Assembly (NCBI RefSeq): GCF_010093445.1
Contig: NZ_PDWW01000008.1
Coordinates: 60,659 to 124,658, forward strand
Origin: Pseudoxanthomonas japonensis
GTDB lineage: Bacteria > Pseudomonadota > Gammaproteobacteria > Xanthomonadales > Xanthomonadaceae
Length of the DNA: 64,000 bases
Reading direction: 5' to 3'
Part shown: positions 36,842-46,202 of the stretch, piece by piece
Position numbering within the stretch: position 1 is the first letter of the stretch
Layout: every line of letters begins with the position of its first letter
Notes under the pieces: generated by a model
Databases searched by the model: none
Told to the model about the DNA's origin: nothing
The model's input: only the letters and a program-made list of their open reading frames with translations
Made by a program: the position numbers and the translations under genes

Positions 36842-38242
36842 TTACTCGAACGCGCCGATGTTGTCGTGACTTAAGTTGTCGAAGCGGGTGTATTCGCCGA
36901 AGAACCGCAGCTTGCACGAGCCGGTGGGGCCGGAACGCTGCTTGCCGATGATGATCTCGGCCAGGCCTTTGTCCGGCGAGGTTTCCTTGTTGTAGTAATC
37001 GTCTCGGTAGATGAAGACGATCATGTCGGCGTCCTGCTCGATGGCGCCCGATTCGCGCAGGTCGGCCATCACCGGGCGCTTGTCGGTGCGCGTTTCCAGC
37101 GAGCGGTTGAGCTGCGACAGCGCGATGACGGGGACGTTGAGCTCCTTCGCCAGGCCCTTCAGCGAGCGCGAGATCTCCGAGATCTCGGTGGCGCGGTTCT
37201 CGCTGTTGCCCGGCACCGACATCAGCTGCAGGTAGTCGATGACGATCAGGCCCAGGTCGTGCTCGCGCTTCAACCGGCGCGCCTTGGAGCGCAGCACGTC
37301 GGGCGACAGGCCGGGCGTATCGTCGATGAAGACCTTGGCCTGGTCCTTGAGGATGCGGATGGCGCTGGTCACGCGGCTCCAGTCCTCGTCTTCCAGCGCG
37401 CCGGTGCGCAGGCGGGTGGCGTTGATGCGACCGACCGACGAGATCAGGCGCATCGCCAGCTGGCCGGCGGACATTTCCATCGAGAAGACCGCGACGGCCT
37501 TCTTCGATTTGATCGCCGCGTACTCGGCGATGTTCAGCGCGAACGTGGTCTTGCCCATCGCCGGGCGCGCGGCCAGGATCACCAGGTCGGTCGGCTGCAG
37601 GCCGGCGGTCATCTGGTCGAACTCGGTGTAGCCCGTCGGCAGGCCGGTCACCGTGCCGCCGCTCTCCGAGCGCACGCGCAGGACCTCGAAGGCGTCCTTC
37701 AGCGCGTCGTTCATCGCCACGAAGTCGGTACGTCCGCGCGCGCCCTGCTCGGCGATGGCGAACACCTTCTGCTCGGCCACGGCCAGCATCTCGTCGCTTT
37801 CCTTGCCATCCGGCTGGAACGCGTCGTTGACGATCTCGGTGCCCACCTCGATCAGCTGGCGCATCACCGCCTTGTCGCGGACGATCTCGGCATAGGCGGT
37901 GATGTTGGCGGCCGACGGCGTGGTGCTGGCCAATTCGACGAGGTAGGCGCCGCCGGCGATCAGCTCCATCTGGCCCTGCGATTCGAACCACTCGCCCAGC
38001 GTCACCGCATCGAACGGACGATTGCGCTCGGCCAGCTCGCCGATGGCGCGGTAGATCAGCTGGTGGTCGCGCCGGTAGAAATCGTTCGGCGTCAGCTTGT
38101 CGTTGATGCGGTCGTAGGCCTCCGGCGCCAGCATCAGTCCGCCCAGCACCGCCTGTTCCGCCTCGATGGAACTCGGCGGTACGCGCAGCTGTTCGATGCG
38201 CGCGTCATGGGGATCGGAACGGAAGCTCGTGCGTGCTGACAT
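36842..38242 (-). CDS. dnaB: Replicative DNA helicase DnaB
   Basis: DnaB is the hexameric replication-fork helicase. The 466-residue protein has the N-terminal DnaB domain (VPPSSIEAEQAVLGGLMLAP) and the RecA-like ATPase with Walker A (AARPAMGKTTFALN), VFSMEMSAGQLAMR, LIVIDYLQLMS and the arginine-containing SRSLKGLAKELNVPV region. I chose ATG 38242 (MSARTSFRSD), with AGGAG somewhat far upstream. No intein is present. It follows rplI after a terminator. Confidence 0.96.
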   Translation of the reverse strand: MSARTSFRSDPHDARIEQLRVPPSSIEAEQAVLGGLMLAPEAYDRINDKLTPNDFYRRDHQLIYRAIGELAERNRPFDAVTLGEWFESQGQMELIAGGAYLVELASTTPSAANITAYAEIVRDKAVMRQLIEVGTEIVNDAFQPDGKESDEMLAVAEQKVFAIAEQGARGRTDFVAMNDALKDAFEVLRVRSESGGTVTGLPTGYTEFDQMTAGLQPTDLVILAARPAMGKTTFALNIAEYAAIKSKKAVAVFSMEMSAGQLAMRLISSVGRINATRLRTGALEDEDWSRVTSAIRILKDQAKVFIDDTPGLSPDVLRSKARRLKREHDLGLIVIDYLQLMSVPGNSENRATEISEISRSLKGLAKELNVPVIALSQLNRSLETRTDKRPVMADLRESGAIEQDADMIVFIYRDDYYNKETSPDKGLAEIIIGKQRSGPTGSCKLRFFGEYTRFDNLSHDNIGAFE

Positions 38243-38385
38243 GTGCGGGGCAAACTCCTGCGGCGCATGCGTGGCGAACGCCAGCACGGCCGGACATGGT
38301 AGGCAGTCCATGCCCAGGGGTGTTGCAGATAAGTGTGTGGATAACCGGTGGGAATCTCACCGCGTGAGACACCGTTCGGCCCCTG

Positions 38386-38416
38386 AAAACAGGACGGGCG
38401 CCTTGCGGCGCCCGTC
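38386..38416 (-). terminator. Terminator after rplI
   Basis: The minus strand reads GACGGGCGCC, GCAA, GGCGCCCGTC and then CTGTTTTC. The 10-bp GC-rich stem separates the ribosomal protein operon from dnaB. Confidence 0.85.
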
Positions 38417-38447
38417 TGTCGGCATCACGGATGATGCGCGGGGTGGA

Positions 38448-38897
38448 TCAGGCTTCGGCCTGCACCACGACCTTGACGGTCGTCTGCACGTCGGCGTGCA
38501 GCTTCACGACGATGTCGTACTCGCCGATGTTGCGCAGCGCGCCTTCGCCCATGATGACCTCGCTCTTCTCGAGCGGCAGGCCGGCGGCGGTGAAGGCGTC
38601 AGCGATGTCGCGCGGGCCGACCGAGCCGAACAGCTTGCCTTCGGTCGCGGCATTGGCCGTGATCGTGACGCTGGCGCCTTCCAGCTTGGCGGCGCGGGCT
38701 TCGGCGTCGTCATGAACGGCCTTGGCCTTCGCTTCGTACTCGGCGCGCTTGGCTTCGAACTCGGCGACGTTGGCGGCGGTGGCCGGCACGGCCTTGCCCT
38801 GCGGCACCAGGAAGTTGCGGCCGTAGCCCGGCTTCACGTTGACCTTGTCGCCCAGGACGCCCAGGTTGGTCACTTTCTGCAGAAGAATCAGTTCCAT
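38448..38897 (-). CDS. rplI: 50S ribosomal protein L9
   Basis: L9 binds 23S rRNA and bridges to a neighbouring ribosome. The 149-residue protein begins [19 protein letters not shown] and contains the [13 protein letters not shown] motif and the long connecting helix. I chose ATG 38897; the open frame continues upstream through non-conserved sequence to 39017. It is the third gene of rpsF-rpsR-rplI. An unusual inverted repeat separates it from rpsR. Confidence 0.97.
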   Translation of the reverse strand: MELILLQKVTNLGVLGDKVNVKPGYGRNFLVPQGKAVPATAANVAEFEAKRAEYEAKAKAVHDDAEARAAKLEGASVTITANAATEGKLFGSVGPRDIADAFTAAGLPLEKSEVIMGEGALRNIGEYDIVVKLHADVQTTVKVVVQAEA

Positions 38898-38978
38898 CGT
38901 GTATCTCCAATTCGTTAGCGGCCGCCGTGCGACCGCAACTGGTTGCTGTCCGAATGGACGGGATTTTGAAGCCAGGAG

Positions 38979-39061
38979 TGAGCGGAGAGGAGTGAGAAGT
39001 GAGGGAAAGCCACTCACTTCTCACTTCTTGCGGCGCGAGCCGCCACTCACTTCTCCGCTCA
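38979..39061. repeat. Nested inverted repeat between rpsR and rplI
   Basis: The outer arms TGAGCGGAGA (38979-38988) and TCTCCGCTCA (39052-39061) pair perfectly. Inside are two more hairpins: GTGAGAAGTGAG (38992-39003) with CTCACTTCTCAC (39013-39024), and GCGGC-GCGA-GCCGC (39030-39043). Together they predict a three-way junction. The last outer-arm bases include the rpsR stop codon. Confidence 0.85.
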
Positions 39062-39289
39062 GACGTCGTGGTTGTCCGTGTACGGGATCAGCGCCAGGAA
39101 ACGGGCGCGCTTGACCGCGGTGGACAGCTGACGCTGGTAACGGGACTTGGTGCCGGTGACGCGGCTCGGCACGATCTTGCCGTTCTCGGTCAGGTACTGG
39201 CGCAGGGTGTTGAGATCCTTGTAGTCGATCTCTTTCACGCCTTCGGCGGTGAACTTGCAGAACTTGCGGCGACGGAAGAACTTGGACAT
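39059..39289 (-). CDS. rpsR: 30S ribosomal protein S18
   Basis: S18 binds with S6 to the 16S rRNA platform. The 76-residue protein is full length, with [20 protein letters not shown] at the N-terminus and the conserved core [18 protein letters not shown]. It follows rpsF after 11 bases. Its stop codon lies in the outer arm of the nested inverted repeat that precedes rplI, which might modulate the rplI/rpsR ratio. Confidence 0.98.
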   Translation of the reverse strand: MSKFFRRRKFCKFTAEGVKEIDYKDLNTLRQYLTENGKIVPSRVTGTKSRYQRQLSTAVKRARFLALIPYTDNHDV

Positions 39290-39300
39290 GGGGGTGCTCC

Positions 39301-39726
39301 TCAGGCGGCTTCGGCGGTGTCGGAATCGGTCGAGGCGGCTTCGTTGCCGGCCTCGTCGTCGTCACGGCGGCGACGCTCGCCACGCTCGGGCTTGTCGCCC
39401 TTCTCGTCCTTGTTCTTCATGATCAGGGACTGCTCGGTGTCCGGGCCATCGCGCTTGATGACCAGGTTGCGCAGCACCGCATCGTTGAAGCGGAAGCTTT
39501 CCACCAGCTCGTTCAGCACCGCCTGGTCGGCCTCGATGTTGAGCAGGACGTAGTGGGCCTTCACCAGGTTCTGGATCGGGTAGGCCAGCTGACGGCGGCC
39601 CCAGTCTTCCAGACGGTGGATGGTGCCGTTGCCGCCTTCGATCAGCGCCTTGTAGCGCTCGATCATGGCCGGCACCTGCTCGCTCTGGTCCGGGTGGACC
39701 AGGAATACGACTTCATAGTGACGCAT
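39301..39726 (-). CDS. rpsF: 30S ribosomal protein S6
   Basis: S6 binds S18 and 16S rRNA. The 141-residue product has the S6 fold ([37 protein letters not shown]) and a long acidic/basic C-terminal tail of about 40 residues rich in Glu, Asp and Arg ([17 protein letters not shown]), as in species whose S6 is polyglutamylated. I chose ATG 39726; the longer frame upstream is not conserved. A hairpin lies in its leader. Confidence 0.97.
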   Translation of the reverse strand: MRHYEVVFLVHPDQSEQVPAMIERYKALIEGGNGTIHRLEDWGRRQLAYPIQNLVKAHYVLLNIEADQAVLNELVESFRFNDAVLRNLVIKRDGPDTEQSLIMKNKDEKGDKPERGERRRRDDDEAGNEAASTDSDTAEAA

Positions 39727-39748
39727 CGTTTTTACCTTTCGGATGTGG

Positions 39749-39772
39749 GTCCGGCCACGAAAAAGGCCGGAC
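39749..39772 (-). promoter_or_regulatory. Hairpin in the rpsF leader
   Basis: On the minus strand GTCCGGCC, an 8-base loop and GGCCGGAC form a perfect 8-bp stem 23 bases before the rpsF ATG, followed by CCACATCCG. Its position suits the known S6:S18 autoregulatory leader class, but I cannot confirm the conserved CCG bulge. Confidence 0.4.
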
Positions 39773-39896
39773 TGGACAGCCCCCCGATGACCGGATCGGA
39801 CACGGTGGGGCGAGGAACCGGGGGCCTGACGGGCCTCCGGGAGCAGGAAAGTATGACAGGTCAACCACTTAGGGGCAACCTGCCCCTGCGGACGCG

Positions 39897-40235
39897 TCAG
39901 GCGGCGTCGGCCGTGGTGGTGAAGCTCTCGCCGCAGCCGCATTCGGCCGCGGCATTGGGGTTCCGGAAGATGAAGGTCTCGGACAGGCCCTGCTTGGCGA
40001 AATCGATCTCGGTGCCGTCGACCAGCGGCAGGCTGGTGGCGTCCACGTAGATCTTCACGCCGGCGAACTCGAACACGGTATCGCCCTCGCGCTCGTCGCG
40101 GGCCAGGTCGGCCACGTGGCCCCAGCCGGAGCAGCCGGTGCGGGTCACACCGAAGCGCAGGCCCAGCGCGGCCGGGGTCTGCTCGACGAAGCGCTGCACG
40201 CGCTCGAGTGCGACCGGGGTCAGGGTGATGGCCAT
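39897..40235 (-). CDS. A-type Fe-S cluster carrier (IscA/ErpA/SufA family)
   Basis: This 112-residue protein carries Fe-S clusters to target apoproteins. The three cluster-ligating cysteines are present: Cys in [10 protein letters not shown] and the C-terminal pair in AECGCGESF. The fold core [18 protein letters not shown] is typical. IscA, ErpA and SufA are hard to separate by sequence, so I give no symbol. I chose ATG 40235 with AGGAG upstream. It is divergent from asnS. Confidence 0.92.
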   Translation of the reverse strand: MAITLTPVALERVQRFVEQTPAALGLRFGVTRTGCSGWGHVADLARDEREGDTVFEFAGVKIYVDATSLPLVDGTEIDFAKQGLSETFIFRNPNAAAECGCGESFTTTADAA

Positions 40236-40346
40236 GCGTGTCTCCTGTGCGACGCTGACGATTATAGCCTTCGGCATGCCGAGGCCTGCGCGGCTCTTGT
40301 AAACTCCGCGTTCCATTAATAAGTCTGTTATCGAAGGATTCAAGCC

Positions 40347-41747
<1,401 letters not shown>

Positions 41748-41754
41748 ACAACCT

Positions 41755-41849
41755 CGTCATTCCGGCGTACGCCGGAATCCATTTCCGCTTGCCGCCAAGA
41801 GTCTACATGGCACAAGCAACATGGATCCCAGCCTTCGCTGGGATGACGG
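41755..41849. repeat. Inverted pair of CGTCATYCC-type palindromes
   Basis: The left unit (41755-41782) reads CGTCATTCC, a GGCGTACGCC core and GGAATCCAT. The right unit (41821-41849) is its inverted relative, ATGGATCCCAGC to GGGATGACGG. The 38 bases between them hold no ORF. The layout matches the pair that flanks the GIY-YIG gene at 50793. Confidence 0.85.
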
Positions 41850-41873
41850 AAATCCTCTCGGGAGTGACCTTCG

Positions 41874-42179
41874 GTGATCCTCTTTTTCGCCCTCTGCTTC
41901 GTCGGTGTCGCCATCGCCGGCTTCTGCGCCTTCGTCATCTTCTGGCCGCTGACGCTGGTGCACATCCGCGACCGCCATGGCGCACTCGGCGCGCAATGGG
42001 GCGAAGGCGCCTTCCTCAAGCCGGTGGCACTGCGCTGGCTGCTGTCTGGCGACTACCGGCAGATCACCGACACCTCGCTGTCCGGCCTGGCGACGCCGGC
42101 GCGGATCTCGCTGTGCGTCATCATGTTCGGGCTGACGATGGCCGGCCTGCTGGCGCTGTGGGCGGAGGCCTTCGCATGA
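41874..42179 (+). CDS. Small membrane protein with two TM helices
   Basis: This 101-residue protein has an N-terminal hydrophobic helix (MILFFALCFVGVAIAGFCAF, continuing to about residue 27) and a C-terminal one (ARISLCVIMFGLTMAGLLAL). A central RDRHGALGAQWGEGAFLKPV stretch lies between. I do not recognise the family. It starts at GTG 41874 and its stop overlaps the next ATG by 4 bases, so the two products are probably coordinated. Confidence 0.72.
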   Translation: MILFFALCFVGVAIAGFCAFVIFWPLTLVHIRDRHGALGAQWGEGAFLKPVALRWLLSGDYRQITDTSLSGLATPARISLCVIMFGLTMAGLLALWAEAFA

Positions 42180-42484
42180 ATCCGTTCCTCCGTGAAGGCT
42201 GGTACCTCGCCTCGCTCGGCCGCACGCTGATCTGGGCACGCCTGCGCCTGCTGGAGGCCGGCACCGCCGAGGTGCTGGACAGCGACGGCAATACGCTGGC
42301 CTACGACAGCGAGGACAGTGCCCGTGCGGCGCTGTTCGACGCGGAGTTCGTCGCCTTCGACGGTCTGGACGAAGACGATGCGCTGGCGCGCGGTTTTTCG
42401 CTCGCGGGCGTACAGCCCCCGCAGGGCGACGACGATGCCGCGCTGGTGCCACAGATGGTGCAGTCGCTCGGCGCCCGCGCCTGA
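42176..42484 (+). CDS. Small acidic hypothetical protein
   Basis: This 102-residue protein is strongly acidic in its C-terminal half (LDEDDALARGFSLAG, PPQGDDDAALVP). It has a possible amphipathic N-terminal helix (GWYLASLGRTLIWARLRLLE) and no membrane segment. The function is unknown. It overlaps the preceding membrane-protein gene by 4 bases and ends 7 bases before the PaiB-like gene, so the three probably form one operon. Confidence 0.7.
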   Translation: MNPFLREGWYLASLGRTLIWARLRLLEAGTAEVLDSDGNTLAYDSEDSARAALFDAEFVAFDGLDEDDALARGFSLAGVQPPQGDDDAALVPQMVQSLGARA

Positions 42485-42491
42485 TACGTCC

Positions 42492-43136
42492 ATGTACACG
42501 CCGCGCGCGTTCGTCGACACCGATCTGGCCGAACTCGACCGGCTGATCGCGCGCGACGCGTTCGTCACCCTGGTCACCGTCGCCGACGGCGTGCCCGTGG
42601 TCAGCCACCTGCCCGTGCTCTATGCACGCGACGGCGACCGGATCGTCATCGAAGGCCATTGGGCGAAGCCGAATCCACAGGCGCGCCATACGGGCCCTGC
42701 CCTGCTGATCGTGCACGGCCCGCATGCCTACGTGTCCCCGGGCTGGTACGCGGACAAGGAAGAAGCCGCGCGCGTGCCGACCTGGAACTATGCGGTCGCG
42801 CACCTGCATGGGGTGCTCGACACCACGGAAGACACCACGGCGTTGGCTTCGATCGTGGATCGCCTCAGCCAGGTCAACGAGGCCCATGTGGGCAACGACT
42901 GGCGCTTCGGGCACGACCGCGAAGACCACGTCCGCCAGCTGCGCGGGATCGTCGGTTTCCGCTTCGACGTCGAACGCGTCGAGCTGAAGTTCAAGCTCAG
43001 CCAGAACCATCCGGTCGCCAACGTCGAGAGGGCGGCGGCCGCGCTGCAGCGACTGGGCGGCGAAGACAACACCTTGGTATCCGAGCTGATGCTTGAGCGC
43101 CTGACCCGTCGGAAGCAGGATGTGGGAGCGACGTAA
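42492..43136 (+). CDS. PaiB-like FMN-binding split-barrel protein
   Basis: This 214-residue protein fits the PaiB/transcriptional-regulator-like split-barrel family: MYTPRAFVDTDLAELDRLI at the N-terminus, GHWAKPNPQARH, YVSPGWYADKE and VPTWNYAVAHLHG. Family members bind flavin, and Bacillus PaiB affects sporulation and protease genes; any role here is open. The last five codons and stop are built from the first bases of REP copy 3, so the C-terminus DVGAT is repeat-derived. Confidence 0.87.
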   Translation: MYTPRAFVDTDLAELDRLIARDAFVTLVTVADGVPVVSHLPVLYARDGDRIVIEGHWAKPNPQARHTGPALLIVHGPHAYVSPGWYADKEEAARVPTWNYAVAHLHGVLDTTEDTTALASIVDRLSQVNEAHVGNDWRFGHDREDHVRQLRGIVGFRFDVERVELKFKLSQNHPVANVERAAAALQRLGGEDNTLVSELMLERLTRRKQDVGAT

Positions 43137-43206
43137 GTCGCGAAGCGGGATCTCTGTCCCGCACATCGGCGCGGCAAAAAAGCATCGCGACTTACGTCGC
43201 TCCCAC
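43121..43206. repeat. Paired REP-like palindrome, copy 3
   Basis: TGTGGGAGCGACGTAAGTCG (43121 onward to 43143) faces an inverted copy at 43185-43206, with 41 bases between. It overlaps the end of the PaiB-like gene: its GTAA supplies the stop codon. Confidence 0.9.
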
Positions 43207-43260
43207 GCCCGACATCATGCAGGGCTACACTCGACGCACAAGACCTTCTGGAAACGATGC

Positions 43261-44046
43261 ATGGACCTCAATCTCGCCGGCCGGCACGCGCTGGTCTGTG
43301 GCGCCTCCGAGGGCATCGGCCGCGCGGCGGCCCATGAGCTGGCCCTGCTGGGCGCGGACGTGACGGTGCTGGCCCGACGCCCCGAGGCGCTGGCCGAGGT
43401 GGCTGCTGCACTGCCTCGCGTCGCGAGCCAGCAGCACGCAACCATCGCCCTCGATGTGGCCGATGCCGTGGCTCTGCGGGAGACCGTCGGTCGCCTCGTG
43501 GCGACGCGGCCGGTGCATATCCTCGTCAACAACACCGGCGGACCGCCCGGCGGTCGCGCCCTCGATGCTGGCGCCGACGACTACCTGGCAGCATTCCAGC
43601 GCCATCTCCTGGCCAACCAGGCGCTTGCGCAGCTCACCGTCCCCGGCATGCGTACCGCCGGCTGGGGACGCATCGTCAACATCGTGTCGACGTCGGTGAA
43701 GGAGCCCATTCCCAACCTCGGCGTCTCCAACACCATCCGGGGCGCGGTGGCGAGCTGGGCCAAGACGCTGTCCAGGGAACTGGGTGCCGACGGCATTACC
43801 GTGAACAACGTGTTGCCCGGCTACACGCGCACGCAGCGACTGGAACAGATCCTTCACGACCGCATACAGGCGACGGGCAAGGACGAAGCCACCGTCAGCG
43901 CCACGATGCTCGCCACGGTCCCGGCCGGCCGCTTCGCGGAAGCGCACGAGATCGCCGCCGCTATCGCCTTCCTCGCCTCCCCCGCCGCCGGCTACATCAG
44001 CGGCGTCAGCCTGGCGGTCGACGGCGGCCGCATGCAATCCATCTGA
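43261..44046 (+). CDS. SDR-family oxidoreductase with altered active site
   Basis: This 261-residue protein has a classical SDR fold: GASEGIGRAAAHEL dinucleotide loop, NNTGGPPGG and the SDR-type end GGRM. Aligning its GRIVNIVSTS to GVSNTIRGAV segment with FabG puts Ser where the catalytic Tyr and Arg where the catalytic Lys should be, while the catalytic Ser is kept. It may bind NAD(P) without normal reductase chemistry, or use another residue. It is the first gene of the kynurenine cluster and ends 44 bases before the aldehyde dehydrogenase. The role in the pathway is not established. Confidence 0.85.
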   Translation: MDLNLAGRHALVCGASEGIGRAAAHELALLGADVTVLARRPEALAEVAAALPRVASQQHATIALDVADAVALRETVGRLVATRPVHILVNNTGGPPGGRALDAGADDYLAAFQRHLLANQALAQLTVPGMRTAGWGRIVNIVSTSVKEPIPNLGVSNTIRGAVASWAKTLSRELGADGITVNNVLPGYTRTQRLEQILHDRIQATGKDEATVSATMLATVPAGRFAEAHEIAAAIAFLASPAAGYISGVSLAVDGGRMQSI

Positions 44047-44077
44047 CCCGGCGGGACGGGGGGCTTGCCAGCCGGGT

Positions 44078-44083
44078 TAAGCT
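44078..44083 (+). promoter_or_regulatory. TANNNT box before the aldehyde dehydrogenase
   Basis: TAAGCT lies exactly 7 bases before ATG 44091. A second ATG at 44085 lies inside this interval, so the box supports 44091 as the start if the transcript is leaderless. Confidence 0.4.
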
Positions 44084-44090
44084 AATGGGC

Positions 44091-45512
44091 ATGGACCGCT
44101 TCGGCCACTTCATCGACGGCGAACCGCGCCCCGGCAGCGCCTGGCGTCCCGTGTACGAACCGGCGTCGGGCGAGGTCTACGCCGAGGTCGCCGATGGCAG
44201 CGAACACGATGCGCTGCTGGCCGTGCAGGCGGCCGAAGCGGCATTCCCCGCCTGGTCGGGACTGACGACGAGCGAACGATCGCGCTGGCTGGAACGCCTG
44301 GCCGATGCGCTCGAGCAACGGCGCGAGGTGTTCGCCGCCACCGAATCACGCGACACCGGCAAGCCGCTCGCGCTGGCGCGCGATATCGAGATCCCCCGCG
44401 CCATCGCCAACCTGCGCTTCTTCGCACACGCCGCTACCCAGTTCGCCAGCGAATCGCACCACGGCGAGGCCGGACTGAACTACACGCTTCGACAACCGCT
44501 GGGTGTGGTCGCGGCGATCTCGCCGTGGAACCTGCCGCTTTACCTGTTCACCTGGAAAATCGCGCCCGCCTTGGCGGCCGGCAACACGGTCGTGGGCAAG
44601 CCGTCTGAAATCACCCCGGCTACCGCCACGATGCTCGGTGAACTGGCTGCCGAGATCGGTCTGCCACGCGGCGTGCTGAACATCGTGCACGGCACCGGAC
44701 CGGCAGTCGGCGAGCCGCTGGTGCTGCATCCTGCCGTCAAGGCGGTGTCGTTCACAGGCAGCACCTCGGTGGGCCGCCGCATCGCCGGACAGGCCGCGCC
44801 GCACCTCAAGAAAGTGTCGCTGGAACTGGGCGGCAAGAATGCGACGCTCGTGTTCGCCAACAGCGACTGGCGCTCGCACCTGGACACCCTGCTCCGCTCG
44901 GCCTTCCAGAATGCGGGTCAGATCTGCCTGTGCGGTTCGCGCCTGCTGGTGCAGCAGGCGATCTACGACGAATTCCGTACGGCCCTGCTGGAACGCGTTC
45001 ACGATCTGAAAGCCGGCCCGCTCGACGATCCCGGCACGCGTCTCGGTGCGCTGGTGTCGCAGGCGCACTTCGACAAGGTGCTGGCGTGCATCGCGCGTGC
45101 GCGCTTCGAAGGCGGGCGTGTCCTCGCCGGTGGCCACGCGCTTGAACGGCCGGGCTGGTACATCGCGCCGACCGTGATCGAGGGCCTGGGACCGGAAGCC
45201 ACCACCAACCGGGAAGAGATCTTCGGGCCGGCGGTGACCTTGCAGCCCTTCACCGACGAGGCGCATGCGCTTGCACTCGCCAATGCCGGCGACTACGGCC
45301 TGGCGGCGACGGTGTGGACGCGCGACCTGGACCGCGCCCATCGCCTGGCCGCGCAATTGCGCGCCGGCATCGTCTGGATCAATACCTGGATGACGCGCGA
45401 CCTGCGCACGCCGTTCGGCGGCACGGGCGCGTCTGGCCTGGGCCGCGAAGGCGGGCTGGAGGCCATGCGTTTCTTCACCGAACCCAAGAACGTCTGCGTG
45501 GCGTTGCGCTGA
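44091..45512 (+). CDS. Aldehyde dehydrogenase, likely 2-aminomuconate-6-semialdehyde dehydrogenase
   Basis: This 473-residue enzyme has the ALDH hallmarks: PWNLPLYLFTWKIAPALAAG, FTGSTSVGRRIAG, the glutamate in LELGGKNATLVF and the catalytic Cys in NAGQICLCGSRLLV. From its place in the cluster it should oxidise 2-aminomuconate semialdehyde (made by ACMSD) to 2-aminomuconate, as AmnC and ALDH8A1 do. A 2-hydroxymuconate semialdehyde dehydrogenase activity is the main alternative. I chose ATG 44091 over 44085. Confidence 0.85.
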   Translation: MDRFGHFIDGEPRPGSAWRPVYEPASGEVYAEVADGSEHDALLAVQAAEAAFPAWSGLTTSERSRWLERLADALEQRREVFAATESRDTGKPLALARDIEIPRAIANLRFFAHAATQFASESHHGEAGLNYTLRQPLGVVAAISPWNLPLYLFTWKIAPALAAGNTVVGKPSEITPATATMLGELAAEIGLPRGVLNIVHGTGPAVGEPLVLHPAVKAVSFTGSTSVGRRIAGQAAPHLKKVSLELGGKNATLVFANSDWRSHLDTLLRSAFQNAGQICLCGSRLLVQQAIYDEFRTALLERVHDLKAGPLDDPGTRLGALVSQAHFDKVLACIARARFEGGRVLAGGHALERPGWYIAPTVIEGLGPEATTNREEIFGPAVTLQPFTDEAHALALANAGDYGLAATVWTRDLDRAHRLAAQLRAGIVWINTWMTRDLRTPFGGTGASGLGREGGLEAMRFFTEPKNVCVALR

Positions 45513-45527
45513 GGACGAATACACACG

Positions 45528-46202
45528 ATGTCTGATCAATCCGAACTCGAGAAGCTGCTGCAGAACAACCGCGACTGGGCCGCCCGCATAAAGCAGGAGG
45601 ATCCCGGCTTCTTCAAGCGGCTGTCGCAGCAGCAGTCGCCACGCTACCTGTGGATCGGCTGCTCCGATTCGCGCGTGCCGGCGAACCAGATCCTGGGCCT
45701 GGACCCGGGCGAAGTGTTCGTCCACCGCAACATCGCCAATGTCATGTCGCACGGCGACCTCAACGCCCTGTCGGTGATCCAGTTCGCCGTGGACATCCTC
45801 AAGGTCGAACACATCCTGCTGGTCGGCCACTACGGCTGCGGCGGCGTGCATGCGGCCATGACCGGCCTGCGTGTGGGCCTGGCCGACAACTGGCTGCGTC
45901 ATGTCGCCGACGTGGCACTGAAGCACCAGACACTGCTGGACCAGGTGGACACCGAGTCGCTGCGCCACGCGCGCCTGTGCGAACTCAACGTCATCGAGCA
46001 GGTGTTCAATGTCTGCCAGACCACGGTCGTGCAGGACGCATGGGCGCGCGGTCAGCCGCTGGCGATCCACGGCTGGGTATACAGCCTGTTCGACGGCCGC
46101 GTGCGCGAGCTGGGCATGGACGTGGCGGCGCAGGACGAACTGCAGCCCTCCTACCAACGCGCCCTCGCCGGCGTGCCGCCGAAGGGCAAGCGCGATGAGT
46201 GA
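45528..46202 (+). CDS. can: Beta-class carbonic anhydrase
   Basis: This enzyme interconverts CO2 and bicarbonate. The 224-residue protein has the zinc ligands of beta-CAs (CSDSRVPAN, and HYGCGG around residue 105) and FVHRNIANV. It starts 15 bases after the aldehyde dehydrogenase stop and its own end overlaps the deaminase gene by 8 bases, so it is firmly within the kynurenine operon. It may handle CO2 released by the ACMSD step, although that link is inference. Confidence 0.93.
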   Translation: MSDQSELEKLLQNNRDWAARIKQEDPGFFKRLSQQQSPRYLWIGCSDSRVPANQILGLDPGEVFVHRNIANVMSHGDLNALSVIQFAVDILKVEHILLVGHYGCGGVHAAMTGLRVGLADNWLRHVADVALKHQTLLDQVDTESLRHARLCELNVIEQVFNVCQTTVVQDAWARGQPLAIHGWVYSLFDGRVRELGMDVAAQDELQPSYQRALAGVPPKGKRDE

